The notes: generated from the letters alone by a model not told the origin. Positions 9,545-21,628 are shown, counted from the stretch's first letter. The stretch: DNA of 64,000 nucleotides from Tieghemostelium lacteum (GCA_001606155.1 LODT01000035.1:796658-860657); one strand, 5' to 3'. Numbers and translations: made by a program.

Positions 9545-12500
9545 ATGACAAAAAAAGATCAAAATCCGTCTGTGGAGCTTAGTGTAGTAATTAACCAACT
9601 TAAGTTAGAGCTTGTAAAAAACCAAAATGTGGATTACTTAACTATTAAATTAATTAAATGCCTAGTTAATATTAAAAAAATTGATGAGGCTGAATCAGAA
9701 TGTTTCAATTACTTAAATACAAAGAACCTTTCAAATGAAAAAGTATGATATGTTCATTTATTACTTTAGGGTGAAAATCTAATCTTTTCAACACTACTAA
9801 CACAGTAAATTGTTGCAGATTAAATTACTCTATGTTAAAATTTTAGTAATCAAGGGTAAACTAGAGGATGCAATTGATTTTTTGGAAAAAGAGTTATCTA
9901 AAGGTATAAATGATAAGATGATTTCAATTTTATCACATTGTTTTATGGAACAATCGAAAAAGGTTTATACTGAGGAAAACAAACAAAACTTTACAGCTAC
10001 AATTAGAGGAAGAGTAGATTCCTATGCACATCAGGTTGGTAATTTAACAAACTATGTGAATGGTGCAGGACCTACTGATTTCATTCATGACAATGTAAAT
10101 TTACTCTGTGCTACTAAAGCTCGTATTTTGTTCACTCAAAAGAACAAACCAAGAGAAGTAATGACAATTCCTCGTGATCAAAAAATTATTGAATTTAAGT
10201 ATCAGGTAAAAGAGGTTGCATGTGGTTTGAGATTTTTCATGGTTTTGGATGTTCAAGGTAGAGTTTTTACATGGGGCGACGAAAGCAGTTGCAATATTGG
10301 GTATCCAGTAACTGCCTTGAAATTCAAACACATTTCAGCAGGTTTTGAGCATTGTGCTGCTATCAGTCAGGACAATCAACTCTATACTTGGGGAAGAGGA
10401 AGTTTTGGTAAATTGGGTTTAGGTACTTCAAATGGTGACTCTGAATATAAAACACCAACTCTTGTAGTTGCACTTTGTAGAGATTCTGTAAAGAAAGTAT
10501 CATGTTTTGGAATGAACACTTCAATTATAACTGATGATGGAAAACTCTTTGTTTGTGGAAGAAATCATCGTGGTCAATTAGGTATTGAAAATGCTCAATA
10601 TCCTGAAACCAATCCCATCTCAGTAAAGAAAGGTGCTAAAAGAGCTAAACCAACTATTTTCACAAGTGCTTCAGTATTGAAACAAGATATTCTCAGTCTA
10701 TTCAATCAAGTGAAGTTTTCTAATCTTCATTTGCACTTTAAAGGTCAGACACTGCACCTTCACACTGTTATCCTCGCATGCAATGATACACTGAATGATT
10801 TCTTTGAAAAAGAAATTGTACAACAAAAATCATCAATTCTTAATTTTGAACTCAATGATTTTCTAATTAATGTTCATTTCCTAACTCGTTCTGGAATCTT
10901 TAAAATCTCAGAAAGTAAAATACATATTGATGAAATCTACCCTTCATTAACTGATGAAGATGTTTCTCAATTCTTCCGATCGTTCTATTCTAATGAACCA
11001 TTGGTAACACCAAATAATGTGGTTAAAACTCTCTTTACCATCTTTAATCTTGAAGTTGACCATCAGGTTTCTGAATACCATTTCAAATCACACTTTAACA
11101 GTAACAACAAACAATCTGATTTTAAAATCAAAACTCAAGATGGTAAAGTAATTCACTGTCATAAATCCATCATGTCAGTCAGATCACCATATTTCAAGAA
11201 TTTATTAAACAGTAACTTCAAAGAAACCACCAATGGTGAGATTTCAGTTGATTTACCTTGCCATGTTGCATTACCACTCTATAGATACATGTACACTGAT
11301 AGATTTTCACTTCCTGTTGAATGTACTGGTGATGATCTATTATCACTGTTAGATGCCACCAATCTCTATGAAGTCAAAAGACTTCACAATGCAATGGAGA
11401 AACTCATCTCTGTATCATTGGATCTTGATAACGCCATTCCATTAATGAAATATGCACATGATAGAAATGCCAATCAATTAGTTGATTACATTGCTGACTT
11501 TATTGCTACTAATAAAGACATGTATGGCAACCAACAAGACATTCAAAATCTTCCAAAAGAATTATACAACAAAGTTCAAAGCTGTTCAGATTTTGTAGTT
11601 GTTAGTGTTGTTGGTGGTCAATACACACCAATTCATGTCCTACAAGGCATCAAATTTTTTGATATTGCACAAGGAGAGAAATTAACATTGGCATTAGACG
11701 AAAACAATTTAGTTCATCAATTGGGTAGAGGGTCATCAATTAATTTTAAAGATAATACACCTGCCAGAGTAGTTGTACTGCCCAAATCATCACAAATTGC
11801 CTCAATTTCTGCTGGTAGCAGTCATTGTATTGTTGTGACTGAAGAAGGAAAGTTTTATGGTTGGGGTGCTGGTTTCCTTGGTCAATTAGGTGATAAACGT
11901 ACTTTTTTATTAGAGAACCAATTGAATTGAATTCCAAACCATTTGATGATCAAGCTTCATGTGGAAATTGGTCAACATTTAATTGGATGGGTAGTTCAAA
12001 ATCACAATTACTACAACCACCAATTGGCTACAACCCATGTCCATTCTTCAAATCAACTGATGAATTAAAACAAAATGCTGATATTTGGGATTTGTTATTA
12101 AAGAGTACAGACACAGATTGTACTATCCATGTTTATGATTTTGGAAATCAAGATCAAGACATTGTGAATATGATCTCAAAATTGAATTTGAATATCTCAA
12201 ATCCATCAAGCGACACTCAATCTGAAAGCACCTCAACAACATCTGTTACATCAGATACCAACACTTCAATTTCAAACAAACCAAGCTCATTCACTGTTTT
12301 GAAAGTTCATTCAAGCGTTCTTCCAATCATTTTATCAAGAAGATTCAAGAAATCATCAAATGAAGCTATTCCAATCTTTGGATTCTCACTCAACCTGGTA
12401 AAGAAACTCTTTGAATATCAATACACCAACAAAATCACTGTTGAAGGAAATGACTTTTTGAATTTAATTTTATTGGCACAAAACACTGGTTCTTATCTAT

Positions 12501-12706
12501 CTATGGAACTCTATCGAAAACTAAAATCCACCAATAGCATTGAATTATCAATTTCCATTTTGAAAACATTACACCACACAGGAAACATTTCCAAACTACC
12601 ATATATTTCAAAATGTGCCATCAATTTCCTCAAAAGCAATAGAATTGAAGCTGTTAAATCTGATGATTTCCATTCTCTACCTCTTGACCTTCTTAATTTA
12701 ATTTAA
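9545..12706 (+). CDS. RCC1-repeat / BTB-domain protein, interrupted by a one-base frameshift
   Basis: Exon 1 (9545..9742) and exon 2 from 9819 are joined by a 76-bp intron (GTATGA...CAG, phase 0). The N-terminal about 130 residues are helical and TPR-like. RCC1-type blades follow (GRVFTWGDESSCNIG, QLYTWGRGSFGKLGLG, KLFVCGRNHRGQLGI), then a BTB/POZ domain (SDFKIKTQDGKVIHCHKSIM, SPYFKNLLNSNFKE), a further RCC1 blade (GKFYGWGAGFLGQLGD) and a second, divergent BTB region (FTVLKVHSSVLPIILSRRF). At the T6 run 11903-11908 the frame shifts; the next frame continues at once with REPIELNSKPFDDQ and runs to 12706. One missing T would explain it, as an assembly error or a recent lesion. BTB proteins of this layout often act as cullin-3 substrate adaptors (inference). 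Confidence 0.75.
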
Positions 12707-12910
12707 TAAACTTTGACACCTATCCATTCCACTCTATCCTTTGTTTATATATAAATATATACCTGCATGACATATTTCTGCGGTTATTGACATTCAAAAA
12801 TTCATCTGATTGATCTTAGATGTATAGATCTCTTTGTAACTGTTTATCAAATCTCAGAATCTCTGTATCTCTAACACCTCAAGTAATCAAATTAATTTTA
12901 AATTTTATTT

Positions 12911-14473
12911 TCAATAATCTATTAGTCTTTTATAGAATAATGGAAATTTGATTGGTTTTAAAAAGGATGTTTGAGAGAAACCATACATATGAATGGATCT
13001 CCATTGAGGTGATTGTGATAATGCATTATCTAAACTATCTAATTGGTTTGGTGACAGTTGTTTATGTTCTAGAGGTTGCGGAAAGCTAATATGTAACAAG
13101 GTTTTATTATTAGATAAAATAGAGATTATAGATTGAAAACCAGAATCAATATCAGTGAATTTAAAGAATAGAGATAAACTTCTTAGTGACTTATTATAAA
13201 TAATGTCATGTTCGAATTCCTCTAGAGTAATCTCGTGACTATAGTCCATTGTGAAGTCTATGAGAGTTGGGTGATCTAGACGTAGAATTTCTTTAAATGC
13301 TTCAGGATTGTCATCACCTAATTTTAATGATGTTAAATTATTGTTTAATTTTAGACTTCTAACTAACATTTCTGGTATTGATTTATCTGGAACGCAAAAC
13401 AAAGTTGACAACTTTTTCAAAGATAAATTAGTAGCTATCAACTCGCACAGCACTGAAAAATCATACCTAGTAATTACCAGTTTTTTTAGTTTTTTGTTAT
13501 GATAGGCTACTAGGTTATCAACCGTTTTCTTTGTTAAAAGACTAACGTTTATAGTCTTTAGATTGGATATGCATTGCCAATTATCTGATAGATTATAGTT
13601 ATTAGGTGCGTCATAATAGATACTTTTCAGTACTGTATTTCTAATTTCAAATGTAGGTAATTCATGTGGTAAATTTGCTATCAATGATAGTTTGGTGATT
13701 GTTGGATGTTGGAGTATTTCAATAAATGAAGTCTCTGTGAATTCCAAAAAGTAATTAAAGATTTGAAATGATGTGATGAAATGACACTTCATGACCTCTG
13801 TAATAAGAATATCATAATTGGTTTCATTATTTTGATAGGGTGTAGATTGCAGTGTTATTGATTGCGGTTTAACACTATAGATTAAATCTATAATTTTTCC
13901 CATTGTAATTTTAAAATTACTAAGACTTATATGCTTTAGGTTCCTAAAGCAATCAACGCAATTCAATTGACAATGAGATAAATGTAGTATTTCAATATTG
14001 TGAAGTGATTTAAAACCTTTAATCATATCAACAATCTTTTGTTGATCTTTATCACTTACTGTAGGTTTACAAACAATTCCAAGTTCCTTTACATATTTAA
14101 AATTGTCAGTTAAGCTTTCCATTAATTCTAAAGTCATATTATTAAATCTTAATATACCAAAGTTTATATTACTGATTTTAGGGTGATTAAGTAAACTAAT
14201 TGACTTATCTGTTTGAGAATTAATAAATAATAAAAATAGTGACAATTTTGTCAAGCCTCTATTCAATAAACCATCAATAGCTCTAAAAAACAAACTATCC
14301 ATAGGAATTTTTCTTCCGAAATCTATGTGTAATCTAGGTAATATACTGTTTTTCCATTCTCTTGACACTAATGAAATAGTTTCAATCAAAGAGAAATTAT
14401 TAATAGAGGATCGTATTGTTGAAAACAATATATTTAAAATATTGATTATCAAATAATTTGGTAAAAAAATCAT
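12911..14473 (-). CDS. F-box-like / leucine-rich-repeat protein
   Basis: Single exon, 520 aa from ATG 14473; the frame extends upstream only with a GTG. The first 50 residues (LPNYLIINILNIL, then ISLVSREWKNSILPRLH) resemble the F-box or F-box-like start of dictyostelid LRR proteins. The rest is built of irregular leucine-rich repeats (HNIEILHLSHCQLNCVDCF, LKHISLSNFKI, LTSLKLGDDNPEAF, LRSLSLFFKF). Such proteins usually serve as substrate receptors of SCF ubiquitin ligases (family knowledge), but here the F-box is too weak to be sure. It is convergent with the RCC1/BTB gene, whose stop lies about 200 bp away. Confidence 0.65.
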   Translation of the reverse strand: MIFLPNYLIINILNILFSTIRSSINNFSLIETISLVSREWKNSILPRLHIDFGRKIPMDSLFFRAIDGLLNRGLTKLSLFLLFINSQTDKSISLLNHPKISNINFGILRFNNMTLELMESLTDNFKYVKELGIVCKPTVSDKDQQKIVDMIKGFKSLHNIEILHLSHCQLNCVDCFRNLKHISLSNFKITMGKIIDLIYSVKPQSITLQSTPYQNNETNYDILITEVMKCHFITSFQIFNYFLEFTETSFIEILQHPTITKLSLIANLPHELPTFEIRNTVLKSIYYDAPNNYNLSDNWQCISNLKTINVSLLTKKTVDNLVAYHNKKLKKLVITRYDFSVLCELIATNLSLKKLSTLFCVPDKSIPEMLVRSLKLNNNLTSLKLGDDNPEAFKEILRLDHPTLIDFTMDYSHEITLEEFEHDIIYNKSLRSLSLFFKFTDIDSGFQSIISILSNNKTLLHISFPQPLEHKQLSPNQLDSLDNALSQSPQWRSIHMYGFSQTSFLKPIKFPLFYKRLIDY

Positions 14474-14736
14474 ATTGTAAATTAAAAAAAAATTAAAAAT
14501 AATCAAATTGATTTTGTTTATATATATATATTCAAACACTAAAATGAAATATCAAAATACCATATATTTCTATATAGCTATAATACATCTAAAAATTCAT
14601 AGAGTTGAACCTGCTAAATCAAATGTTTTCCTATCTATAAATAATGAGATATAGTAAATAGTATTTAAATAAATAAAAAAACAATTATCAATATTTCTCT
14701 ATTCAAATTTATAAAGGAGTTTTATTAACATGTTAA

Positions 14737-15553
14737 TTACAATGCAATGGATAGCATTAGAACCAAGATTGCAAAGAATGTTGAGGTTTCTAATAAAGAA
14801 GCACCACTATCTTCTGGATCAGTTGGTGTTTTAGTTGCAGGTCCTGAACCACTTTCACCTAAATTATCTTCAGAGTTTGTTTGAGTAGGAGTTGGAGTTG
14901 AAGTCTGGGTTGGAGAAGGCGTTGTGGTATCTGATGAGGATTGAGTATGTGATGAATCCTCTGGAACTACAGAAGGAACAAAATACAATTGACATCTAGA
15001 GACTGGATCTTCTCCACCAGTTTTGGTATCTAATATTAGATAAATATTAGATTTGGAAGGAGCTTTGTTATCAGGACTGGTAATAGTAGGTAGAATAGAT
15101 GGAATATAATTGAACTCCAATGTATTTGGTAATATTCTAGTTGAACCATAGGTTTTGTAAGTAGTATTGGTAATTACTTCATTTGGTGAACCAGATCTTG
15201 TTAAAAACAATTTAAGAGCCCCACTAGTCTGTTTCTCTGGAGCAGGTCCTCTCAACACAATACCAGTTATATCAGCACCAACTACATTCTTTAATGTAAT
15301 ATTATAACTGACAATATACATTCCAGATTCTCTAGATAAAATTGTGACACAATCTCCACTGATATCATTTACTTTTGGTATAGTTAAACTATCTGGTGTA
15401 AATTTACCTGTAAATGTATAATTTTCATCTAAAATTAAAATATTATTGAAATTAGTACAAATTAAAATATAAATATATATTTTACTTATATTTACTTTGA
15501 CAAAATGCAAAACCAATAAAATTTAAAACTAATAATAAAATTATTCTATTCAT
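14737..15553 (-). CDS. secreted, GPI-anchored CHRD-like protein
   Basis: Complement(join(14737..15428, 15496..15553)), 249 aa. The short first exon supplies a signal peptide (MNRIILLLVLNFIGFAFCQ); without it the frame has no plausible start. Intron 15429-15495 is GTAAAT...TAG, phase 1, with TACTAAT upstream. The body starts ENYTFTGKFTPDSLTIPKV and continues with YNITLKNVVGADITGIVLRG-PAPEKQ, resembling the CHRD domain (chordin-like, usually FTGxLxPxQ...HIHGPA), although the His residues are absent. A Thr/Ser/Pro linker (about residues 185-225) leads to a hydrophobic tail (TSTFFAILVLMLSIAL) typical of GPI attachment. Likely a surface or matrix protein; the CHRD assignment is tentative. Confidence 0.65.
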
Positions 15554-15878
15554 TCTCTACTATTTAAGTACTAATTTAATAATTAAAAAAAAAAAAAAGT
15601 TTAGAGTTCTTAAATCTTAAATTTTGTAACTTTTTTTTCCAAGGTACTAAAAAAGAATTATTAGGTTGAATTAAATAGTGTTGGTTAGCATCATGATTTG
15701 AAGATTTAATCGGTTAAGACATGTCATTATAATTAAATTTTTTATAATTTTTAAAAAAATACAAAATTTTTTCTCCTTTTTTGGAAAGATTATTTTTTTT
15801 TAAGTCTCGAGGCTTTTTTAGACCAACGATTTAATATTATATAATTTAGTCTATATATTTATAGAATATTATAGTGTG
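15554..15878. other. AT-rich intergenic gap
   Basis: Lies between the start of the CHRD-like gene and the end of the oxidoreductase gene, both on the reverse strand. It holds poly-A and poly-T tracts (15585-15597, 15630-15638, 15789-15800) and no open frame, RNA gene or repeat that I can support. Confidence 0.5.
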
Positions 15879-16910
15879 TTAATTAGTTTGAGGAATTTCT
15901 AATAATAATTTACCAGTTGACTTTCTGGTTTCTAATAGAGTATGAGCTTCACCAGCTTTCTCCAAAGGTAGAACAATTTGATTGTTTAGGGTTAATTTTT
16001 TGGATTCTACCCAACTGAAGATCTCTTCCATACGTTTTTGCATTGAACCTGGTTCACGAAGATAATCAACCAAAGTTGGTCTGGTTACAAATAGAGAACC
16101 ATTAGCAGAGAGTAATAATGGATCAATAGGTGGAACAGGTCCAGATGCATTACCAACTAAAGCTAAATAACCTAATGGTTTTAGTGATTTGAGACTTTGC
16201 ATCCAAGTACTTAAACCAACACCATCATAAACTACATCAACACCTTTACCTCCTGGAGTAAAACTCTTTACAATCGATGCAAAATCTGGTGTCTCTGTAT
16301 AATTAATAATGTGATCAGCTCCTAAACTTCTACAAATCTCTTCTTTTTCCTTACTGGAAACAGTAGTGATAACCTTTGCACCTACAATCTTTGCCATTTG
16401 AATGAGGATTTGACCTAAACCTCCAGCACCAGCTTGAATGAGACAATAGTGTGTATTGTTGAGTGGGAATGTAGAACGTATTAAATAGTGTCCTGTTAGA
16501 CCTTGAAGTGTGTATGCTGCACCAGATTGAAAATCTACATTATCTGGTAATCTAAAACATGATCCTTCAGGTGCCAATGTAAATTGTGCATAGGAATTGG
16601 GACTAAAGTAACAAACTCTGTCTCCGGCTTTAACTGATTTAACTTGGCTTCCTACAGATTCAACAATACCTGATCCCTCTCTACCCAAAGTAAATGGTGT
16701 CTCTAATTTATACAAACCAGTTCTATGATAGATATCAATAAAGTTTATACCTGAATATTGGTTCTTAATTAAAACTTCATTTTCTTTTGATACTTGTGGG
16801 ACTGGTATAGTATCATATTTTAATTGCTCTACACCACCAACTTGAGATACTCTGATTGCTTTCATATTAAAATTAACAAATGTAAAAAAATTTTTAGTGA
16901 TTCTGTTCAT
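15879..16910 (-). CDS. NADPH:quinone oxidoreductase (zeta-crystallin-like MDR family)
   Basis: Single exon, 343 aa. After a basic, Phe-rich leader (MNRITKNFFTFVNF, possibly mitochondrial) the protein reads MKAIRVSQVGGVEQLKYDTI, NQYSGINFIDIYHRTGLY, LGREGSGIVESVGSQV, and the Rossmann motif AGAGGLGQILIQMAK (about residues 160-175), all hallmarks of quinone oxidoreductase. There is no zinc-binding Cys cluster, as expected for this class. It reduces quinones or conjugated carbonyls with NADPH (family knowledge). An alternative start is the internal Met16, which gives the usual family start MKAIRV. The gene is divergent from the Argonaute gene with only 59 bp between the two ATGs. Confidence 0.9.
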   Translation of the reverse strand: MNRITKNFFTFVNFNMKAIRVSQVGGVEQLKYDTIPVPQVSKENEVLIKNQYSGINFIDIYHRTGLYKLETPFTLGREGSGIVESVGSQVKSVKAGDRVCYFSPNSYAQFTLAPEGSCFRLPDNVDFQSGAAYTLQGLTGHYLIRSTFPLNNTHYCLIQAGAGGLGQILIQMAKIVGAKVITTVSSKEKEEICRSLGADHIINYTETPDFASIVKSFTPGGKGVDVVYDGVGLSTWMQSLKSLKPLGYLALVGNASGPVPPIDPLLLSANGSLFVTRPTLVDYLREPGSMQKRMEEIFSWVESKKLTLNNQIVLPLEKAGEAHTLLETRKSTGKLLLEIPQTN

Positions 16911-16969
16911 ACAAATTTATTTATTTTACACTTTTTTTTTATTTTTTTCATACAGATAGTTTTCTGACA
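16911..16969. promoter_or_regulatory. very short bidirectional promoter
   Basis: These 59 bases separate the divergent ATGs of the oxidoreductase and Argonaute genes. The stretch is T-rich on the + strand (two T tracts, 16932-16940 and 16942-16948), and contains no G/C box. It must hold both core promoters or parts of both leaders. Confidence 0.5.
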
Positions 16970-19900
16970 ATGGATAGCCATAAAAGAAAACTTGAAGATG
17001 AGAACAATGATCAGTATTATAAAAAATTAAAAGAGGATACTAGTCAACCACCATATGCACCATATCCACCACATGGTGCTTATCCTCCTCAACCACCACC
17101 ACCACAACATGGTGCATATCCTCCTCCACCATCACCTCATGGTGCATATCCTCCTCAACCACCACCACCACAACATGGTGCATATCCTCCTCCACCACCA
17201 CATGGATACCCACCTCATGCTCCACCACCACCACCACATGGATACCCACCTCATGCTCCACCACCTCCTCACGGTTATTCGCCTCAACCATATGGATACC
17301 CATATCCACCTCATAGTGCATATCCTCCACCACCTCCTCATGGTTATCCACCTCCACCATATGGATACCCATATCCACCTCATAGTGCATATCCTCCACC
17401 TCCACCACACGGTTCATATCCATATCCTCCATATGCATATCCACCACATGCTCCACCACCAACACCTCAAAGCCAGCCATCACCACAACAATTACCACAC
17501 CATCCACCTCCACAACATTCCCCACAACAATCACCACCACACCAATTACCTCATCATGAACCTGAAGGCCCACCTCCACCTCCACCTTCCTATGGATATA
17601 AAGAGGAGCCACCTAGACAATCACATTGGGAGCCAAATGAACCTGAAAGAGAACAAAACAGCAGAGGAGACTTTAACAAGTGGAATGATGATAGAGGTTT
17701 TAGACAATCTAGAGATAGTGAACCAAGTTTCAGAAACTCTAGAGACAGAGATTTTGAACCTGAACAAAGAGGAGGTCAAAGAGGCCATAGAGATAGAGAT
17801 GATCGTTATATCAGCAATAATAATAATAATAATAGTATATCTATTTCACCACCTCCACAACCTCAGTCATTCACAACACCAACTTCTCACCAAAACAATG
17901 CATTAACATTGACAAGAAAAACTGGAACAGATGCATCATTTAACAACTCAACTATGGTCAAACAGTACATAAGAAATACTGATTCTAGAAAAGTTCAATT
18001 AAAAGTTAACCAATTCAAATGTGTAATTGGAATAGAGTCATTGTATCAATATTGTGTTTCTTTCTCACCAACTCTAGAAAACAAACAAACAAAAATTGAT
18101 TATATCGCTAAACTGTCTAAGCAAACTGAACATTTTGGTGACTATCAATATGATGGTTTTGCTATGTTATACTCTGTAAAAGAATTCAAAGCCATCGAAC
18201 ACACAATTAATGATACCAAAATTGTTATTTCCTTTGTTAAACACCTACCATCTTCTGATCCATCCTTTTTACAATTTTATAATATTTTACTAAAAAGAGT
18301 TTGTATTTTAAACATATTTTATACATTAAAAATATTAACATTTAAATAATTAGATTATGGTCATGTTGGATCTTTCATTGATTGGAAGACAATATTATAA
18401 TTCCAAGTTGAAAACAAGAATTGAAACTGCATCTTTGGAGGTATGGCCCGGATATTTTGCTAGTATAGGGCAAATTGAATGTGGTATTGCTCTGAATACG
18501 GATATCAGTCATAAAGTTGTAAGAGTTGATTCTGTATTGGACCAATTGCACAGATGCAGACTTGATCCAGACAAGGGTGAAAGTGCTCTTATAGGAAAGA
18601 TTGTCATTACTAAATACAATAACAAAACCTACAGAATCCATTCCATCAAATGGGATATGAATCCAAGTAATGAGTTTGATACTGATAATGGAAAAATCTC
18701 CTTCTTCAGATACTACAAGGAACACTATCCAAACTATCAAATTACACGAAGTAACCAACCATTGATTGCTGTAGAAGTCAAGAGAAAAGGTGCAAAAGAA
18801 ATTCTATACCTAATCCCAGAGCTATGTTTCCTCACTGGTTTGACTGATGAGATTAGATCGAATATCGGTACAATGAAATTGCTTGCTGACAAGACCAATG
18901 TTGATAGTAATACTAGATACAATCAAATTTGCGAATTCATTAAATCCATTAAAGAAAATCCAAAAATTAGAGCTGAAATGGCAAAGTGGTCACTCAAATT
19001 TGAAGATGCTCTACATGTCAATGGTGTTCAGTACCATGAAGGTGGAATCAGAGCAACTGAGAATTCAGCTGAGAAATGGGCTATCATCTTCCCTGAAATG
19101 TTGGAAAAATCTGTTCATGAGATTACTAGAGAAATAAGAATGGCACAGGTTGTAACAGCTCCGGTTAGATCTAACAATGTAAATGAATATATTGACACCA
19201 TGAGACATTTTAAAGAAAATAAGAATATTGATAAGTTTATTTGCGTCATTCCCAAAGGAAATCAAATTGCAAATGCCAGATTTTATAATTCAATTAAAAG
19301 AGCTTCTCTTATTGAATTAAAGGTTGTTACCCAGTGTATAACCAACAAGGTTGTTGATAACTCTAGAAGAGGTCCAATTATCAGTAAGATTACTAATCAG
19401 TTAGTTGCAAAAACTGGTAAAGCTCCTTGGATGCTTAGAGAACCTCTTCGTAACATTCCAAAAGGTACTATGGTTATCGGTATTGATGTTGGTCACAATA
19501 GTGATATCAATGCCAAATCTGTAGTTGCACTTTGCGGTACTCTCAATGATGATTTCAATCAATTCTATAGTTCTGCTCAACTTCAACAGGTCCCAGGTAA
19601 AGAAGTAATTGAAAATCTTACACCTCTCATGTCAGGAGCTCTCAAAGCCTATCATGCCAAAAACAAAACTCTTCCAAAAACTTTAATAATCTACAGAGAT
19701 GGAGTTGGTGATGGTATGTTAGAGGAAATCAATCGTTGTGAGATTGAAGCCATTCGTGTCTCAATCAATTCAATGCCACAATCCATGGGTGAGAAACCAA
19801 CCTTTATCTACATTATTGTCAAAAAGAACACTAATACTAGATTTTTCAATATGAACAATAACTTTGGTAACCCAGATCAAGGAACTGTTATTTTTGAAGA

Positions 19901-20186
19901 ATGTGTGCACAAGGGATGGTATGACTTTTTTTTAATTTCTCATAGAGGTATCAGAAATGGGTCCACCAATCCAACACATTTCCATGTTATTCATGATAAT
20001 ACAAATATTGAAAGAGAACCACTTCAACAGTTAACTTTCTATCTCAGTTATTTATATTTCAACTATGAAATGGCAGTTAGAACACCAGCAGTTTGCCAAT
20101 ATGCTCATAAATTGGCATTTTTCATTGGTAAAACTATTCATCAATCACCTCCTGAAGATCTAAGTCTGAAATTATTTTTCCTATAA
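16970..20186 (+). CDS. Argonaute (PIWI-domain) protein with Pro/Tyr/His-rich N-terminal repeats
   Basis: Join(16970..18298, 18354..20186), 1053 aa. Intron 18299-18353 (GTTTGT...TAG, 55 bp, phase 0) links FLQFYNILLKR to IMVMLDLSLIGRQYY, the conserved linker of Argonautes. Residues about 25-205 are PPHGAYPPQPPPPQ-type repeats, followed by an Arg/Asp/Gly-rich stretch (about 230-285). The N domain starts near 310, PAZ lies at about 500-610 and PIWI at about 720-1050. The slicer tetrad is complete by spacing: D821 (GIDVGHN), E860 (GKEVIENL), D892 (YRDGVGDG) and H1028 (QYAHKLAF), intervals 39, 71 and 207, nearly identical to human Ago2. It should bind a small RNA guide and cleave targets; in dictyostelids Argonautes act in transposon silencing and small RNA pathways (family knowledge). 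Divergent from the oxidoreductase gene. Confidence 0.93.
17041..17590 (+). repeat. coding tandem repeats (Pro/Tyr/His/Ala) in the Argonaute N-terminus
   Basis: Imperfect repeats coding HGAYPPQPPPPQ and HGAYPPPPSP alternate from 17071 to about 17200, then HGYPPHAPPPP units, then two near-identical 70-bp blocks starting at about 17287 and 17358 that code YGYPYPPHSAYPPPPPHG. The reading frame is kept throughout. Such tracts expand and contract easily, so copy number may be polymorphic. Long open frames on the opposite strand and in frame +1 across this stretch are by-products of the repeat. Confidence 0.9.
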
Positions 20187-20324
20187 ATACAAAATTAAAC
20201 CAATTGTTCATTCTTATTATATTTACAAATTTTGAGTTACCTATATCCACAGAATTAAATTTGTAAAATAGGTGTCTTTTATAATTTATTTCTTATTTTA
20301 TTTTTTAAAAAACCGAACGAAACC

Positions 20325-21628
20325 ATGTCATCAACAAAATTAACTATACACATTGGTTTTTGTGAAGAACCAATTGATAGTAAACAATTAACTAGTGATT
20401 ATTTTCCTAGTAAAATTGGTGGTAAACCAGTATTTATCGTATAAACCATTGGATTATTTAAATGTGTATTAATATTTTGGTATTGGAATAGGCATGGTTA
20501 GATTTAGGACACATACCAAAGAGAGACGATTTAAGATGTAAAAGATGTTCAAAACAAATGTCATTTCTATTACAGTTATATGCACCATTAAGTGAAGGTG
20601 ATTTAGAGAATTCTGAAAACTGCTATCATAGAGTTATATATGTGTTTTGTTGTCAGGATGGAATATGCAGTGAATATGTAGTTTTAAGATCACAGTTACC
20701 TAAAAAGAATGATTATTATTCAGAAACTGCAGATGAAGATAAATTTAATGATGACTATAAAGTAGAGGATAAGTATCTTTCAAAGAGAACATTACTTTGT
20801 GAGTTTTGTGGTTCCGGTTCAACTGCAAAGTGTTCTGGTTGTCAAAAGTATAGTTATTGTTGCAGAGAACATCAACAAGAGGATTGGGCTTTAGGACACC
20901 AATATGAATGTAGATTATTAAGAAGTAGTAATAATAGTACAACTACTACCGCAACTACAGATGCAGCATTTAAAAAGAAAAAATCAGTATTTCATTTTAA
21001 GGAATTTGAAATTATAAATGAGCCAGAGGATATTACAGTATTACCACCTGTAGATCCAAATAATAATGGTCAAGAAATTGACAGTGATGACGATGAAGAT
21101 GATGATGATGAAGAAACTACTACAACAGAAGGTACTAGTAAAGATTTAATAGTTACCTCTCAAAATCAAATTATAAATGAAGATATTGAACAAGATGTTC
21201 AAGACTTTTTAGAGGCAACTGGTCAGTCAGAGTTTCAACTAAATGATGATGAGTATTTGAAAAAAGATAAAACTCTATTGCATTTCAAGAAATCAATTGC
21301 ATCAGCACACGATCAGATACTTAGATATTCAAGAGATGAAAAATACCCAATTCTATGGGTTTCAGATGAACATAAACCCACTAGTGAGGATATTCCAAAT
21401 TGTGAATCATGTGGTTCTAAAAGAAAATTTGAATTTCAAATTCTACCCCAACTCTTGTATTTCTTGGGTGTCGATACTGTAAACTATGACAGTGGTAGAG
21501 TAAATGAAAATGATATTGATTTTGGTATACTTTCTGTATACACTTGTGAAAAATCTTGTAACTATTCTAAAGATCCTACAAAAGGTTTTATTAGAGAGTA
21601 TATATGGAAACAAGATTTTACAAAATAA
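20325..21628 (+). CDS. pdcd2: PDCD2 / Tsr4-like protein with MYND zinc finger
   Basis: Join(20325..20438, 20492..21628), 416 aa; intron 20439-20491 (GTATAA...TAG, phase 0). The N-terminus shows the PDCD2 signature: LTIHIGFCEEPID, FPSKIGGKPVFIAWLD, LRCKRCSKQMSFLLQLYAPL, YVFCC then LRSQLPKKNDYYS. A MYND-type zinc finger follows (CEFCGSGSTAKCSGCQKYSY then CCREHQQEDWALGHQYEC), then an acidic linker (DSDDDEDDDDEETT) and the C-terminal PDCD2_C block (KYPILWVSDEHKPT, CESCGSKRKFEFQILPQLL). PDCD2/Tsr4 is a dedicated chaperone of ribosomal protein uS5 (Rps2) in 40S assembly (established for yeast, fly and human). Stop codons of this gene and the next are only 34 bp apart, tail to tail. Confidence 0.93.

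Noticed and set aside
17040-17906. Long open frames on the reverse strand and in another forward frame across the Argonaute N-terminus
   Set aside because: They encode Val/Glu/Met- or His/Leu-only repeats produced by the CCA/CAT-rich tandem repeat; the Argonaute frame is continuous with conserved domains.
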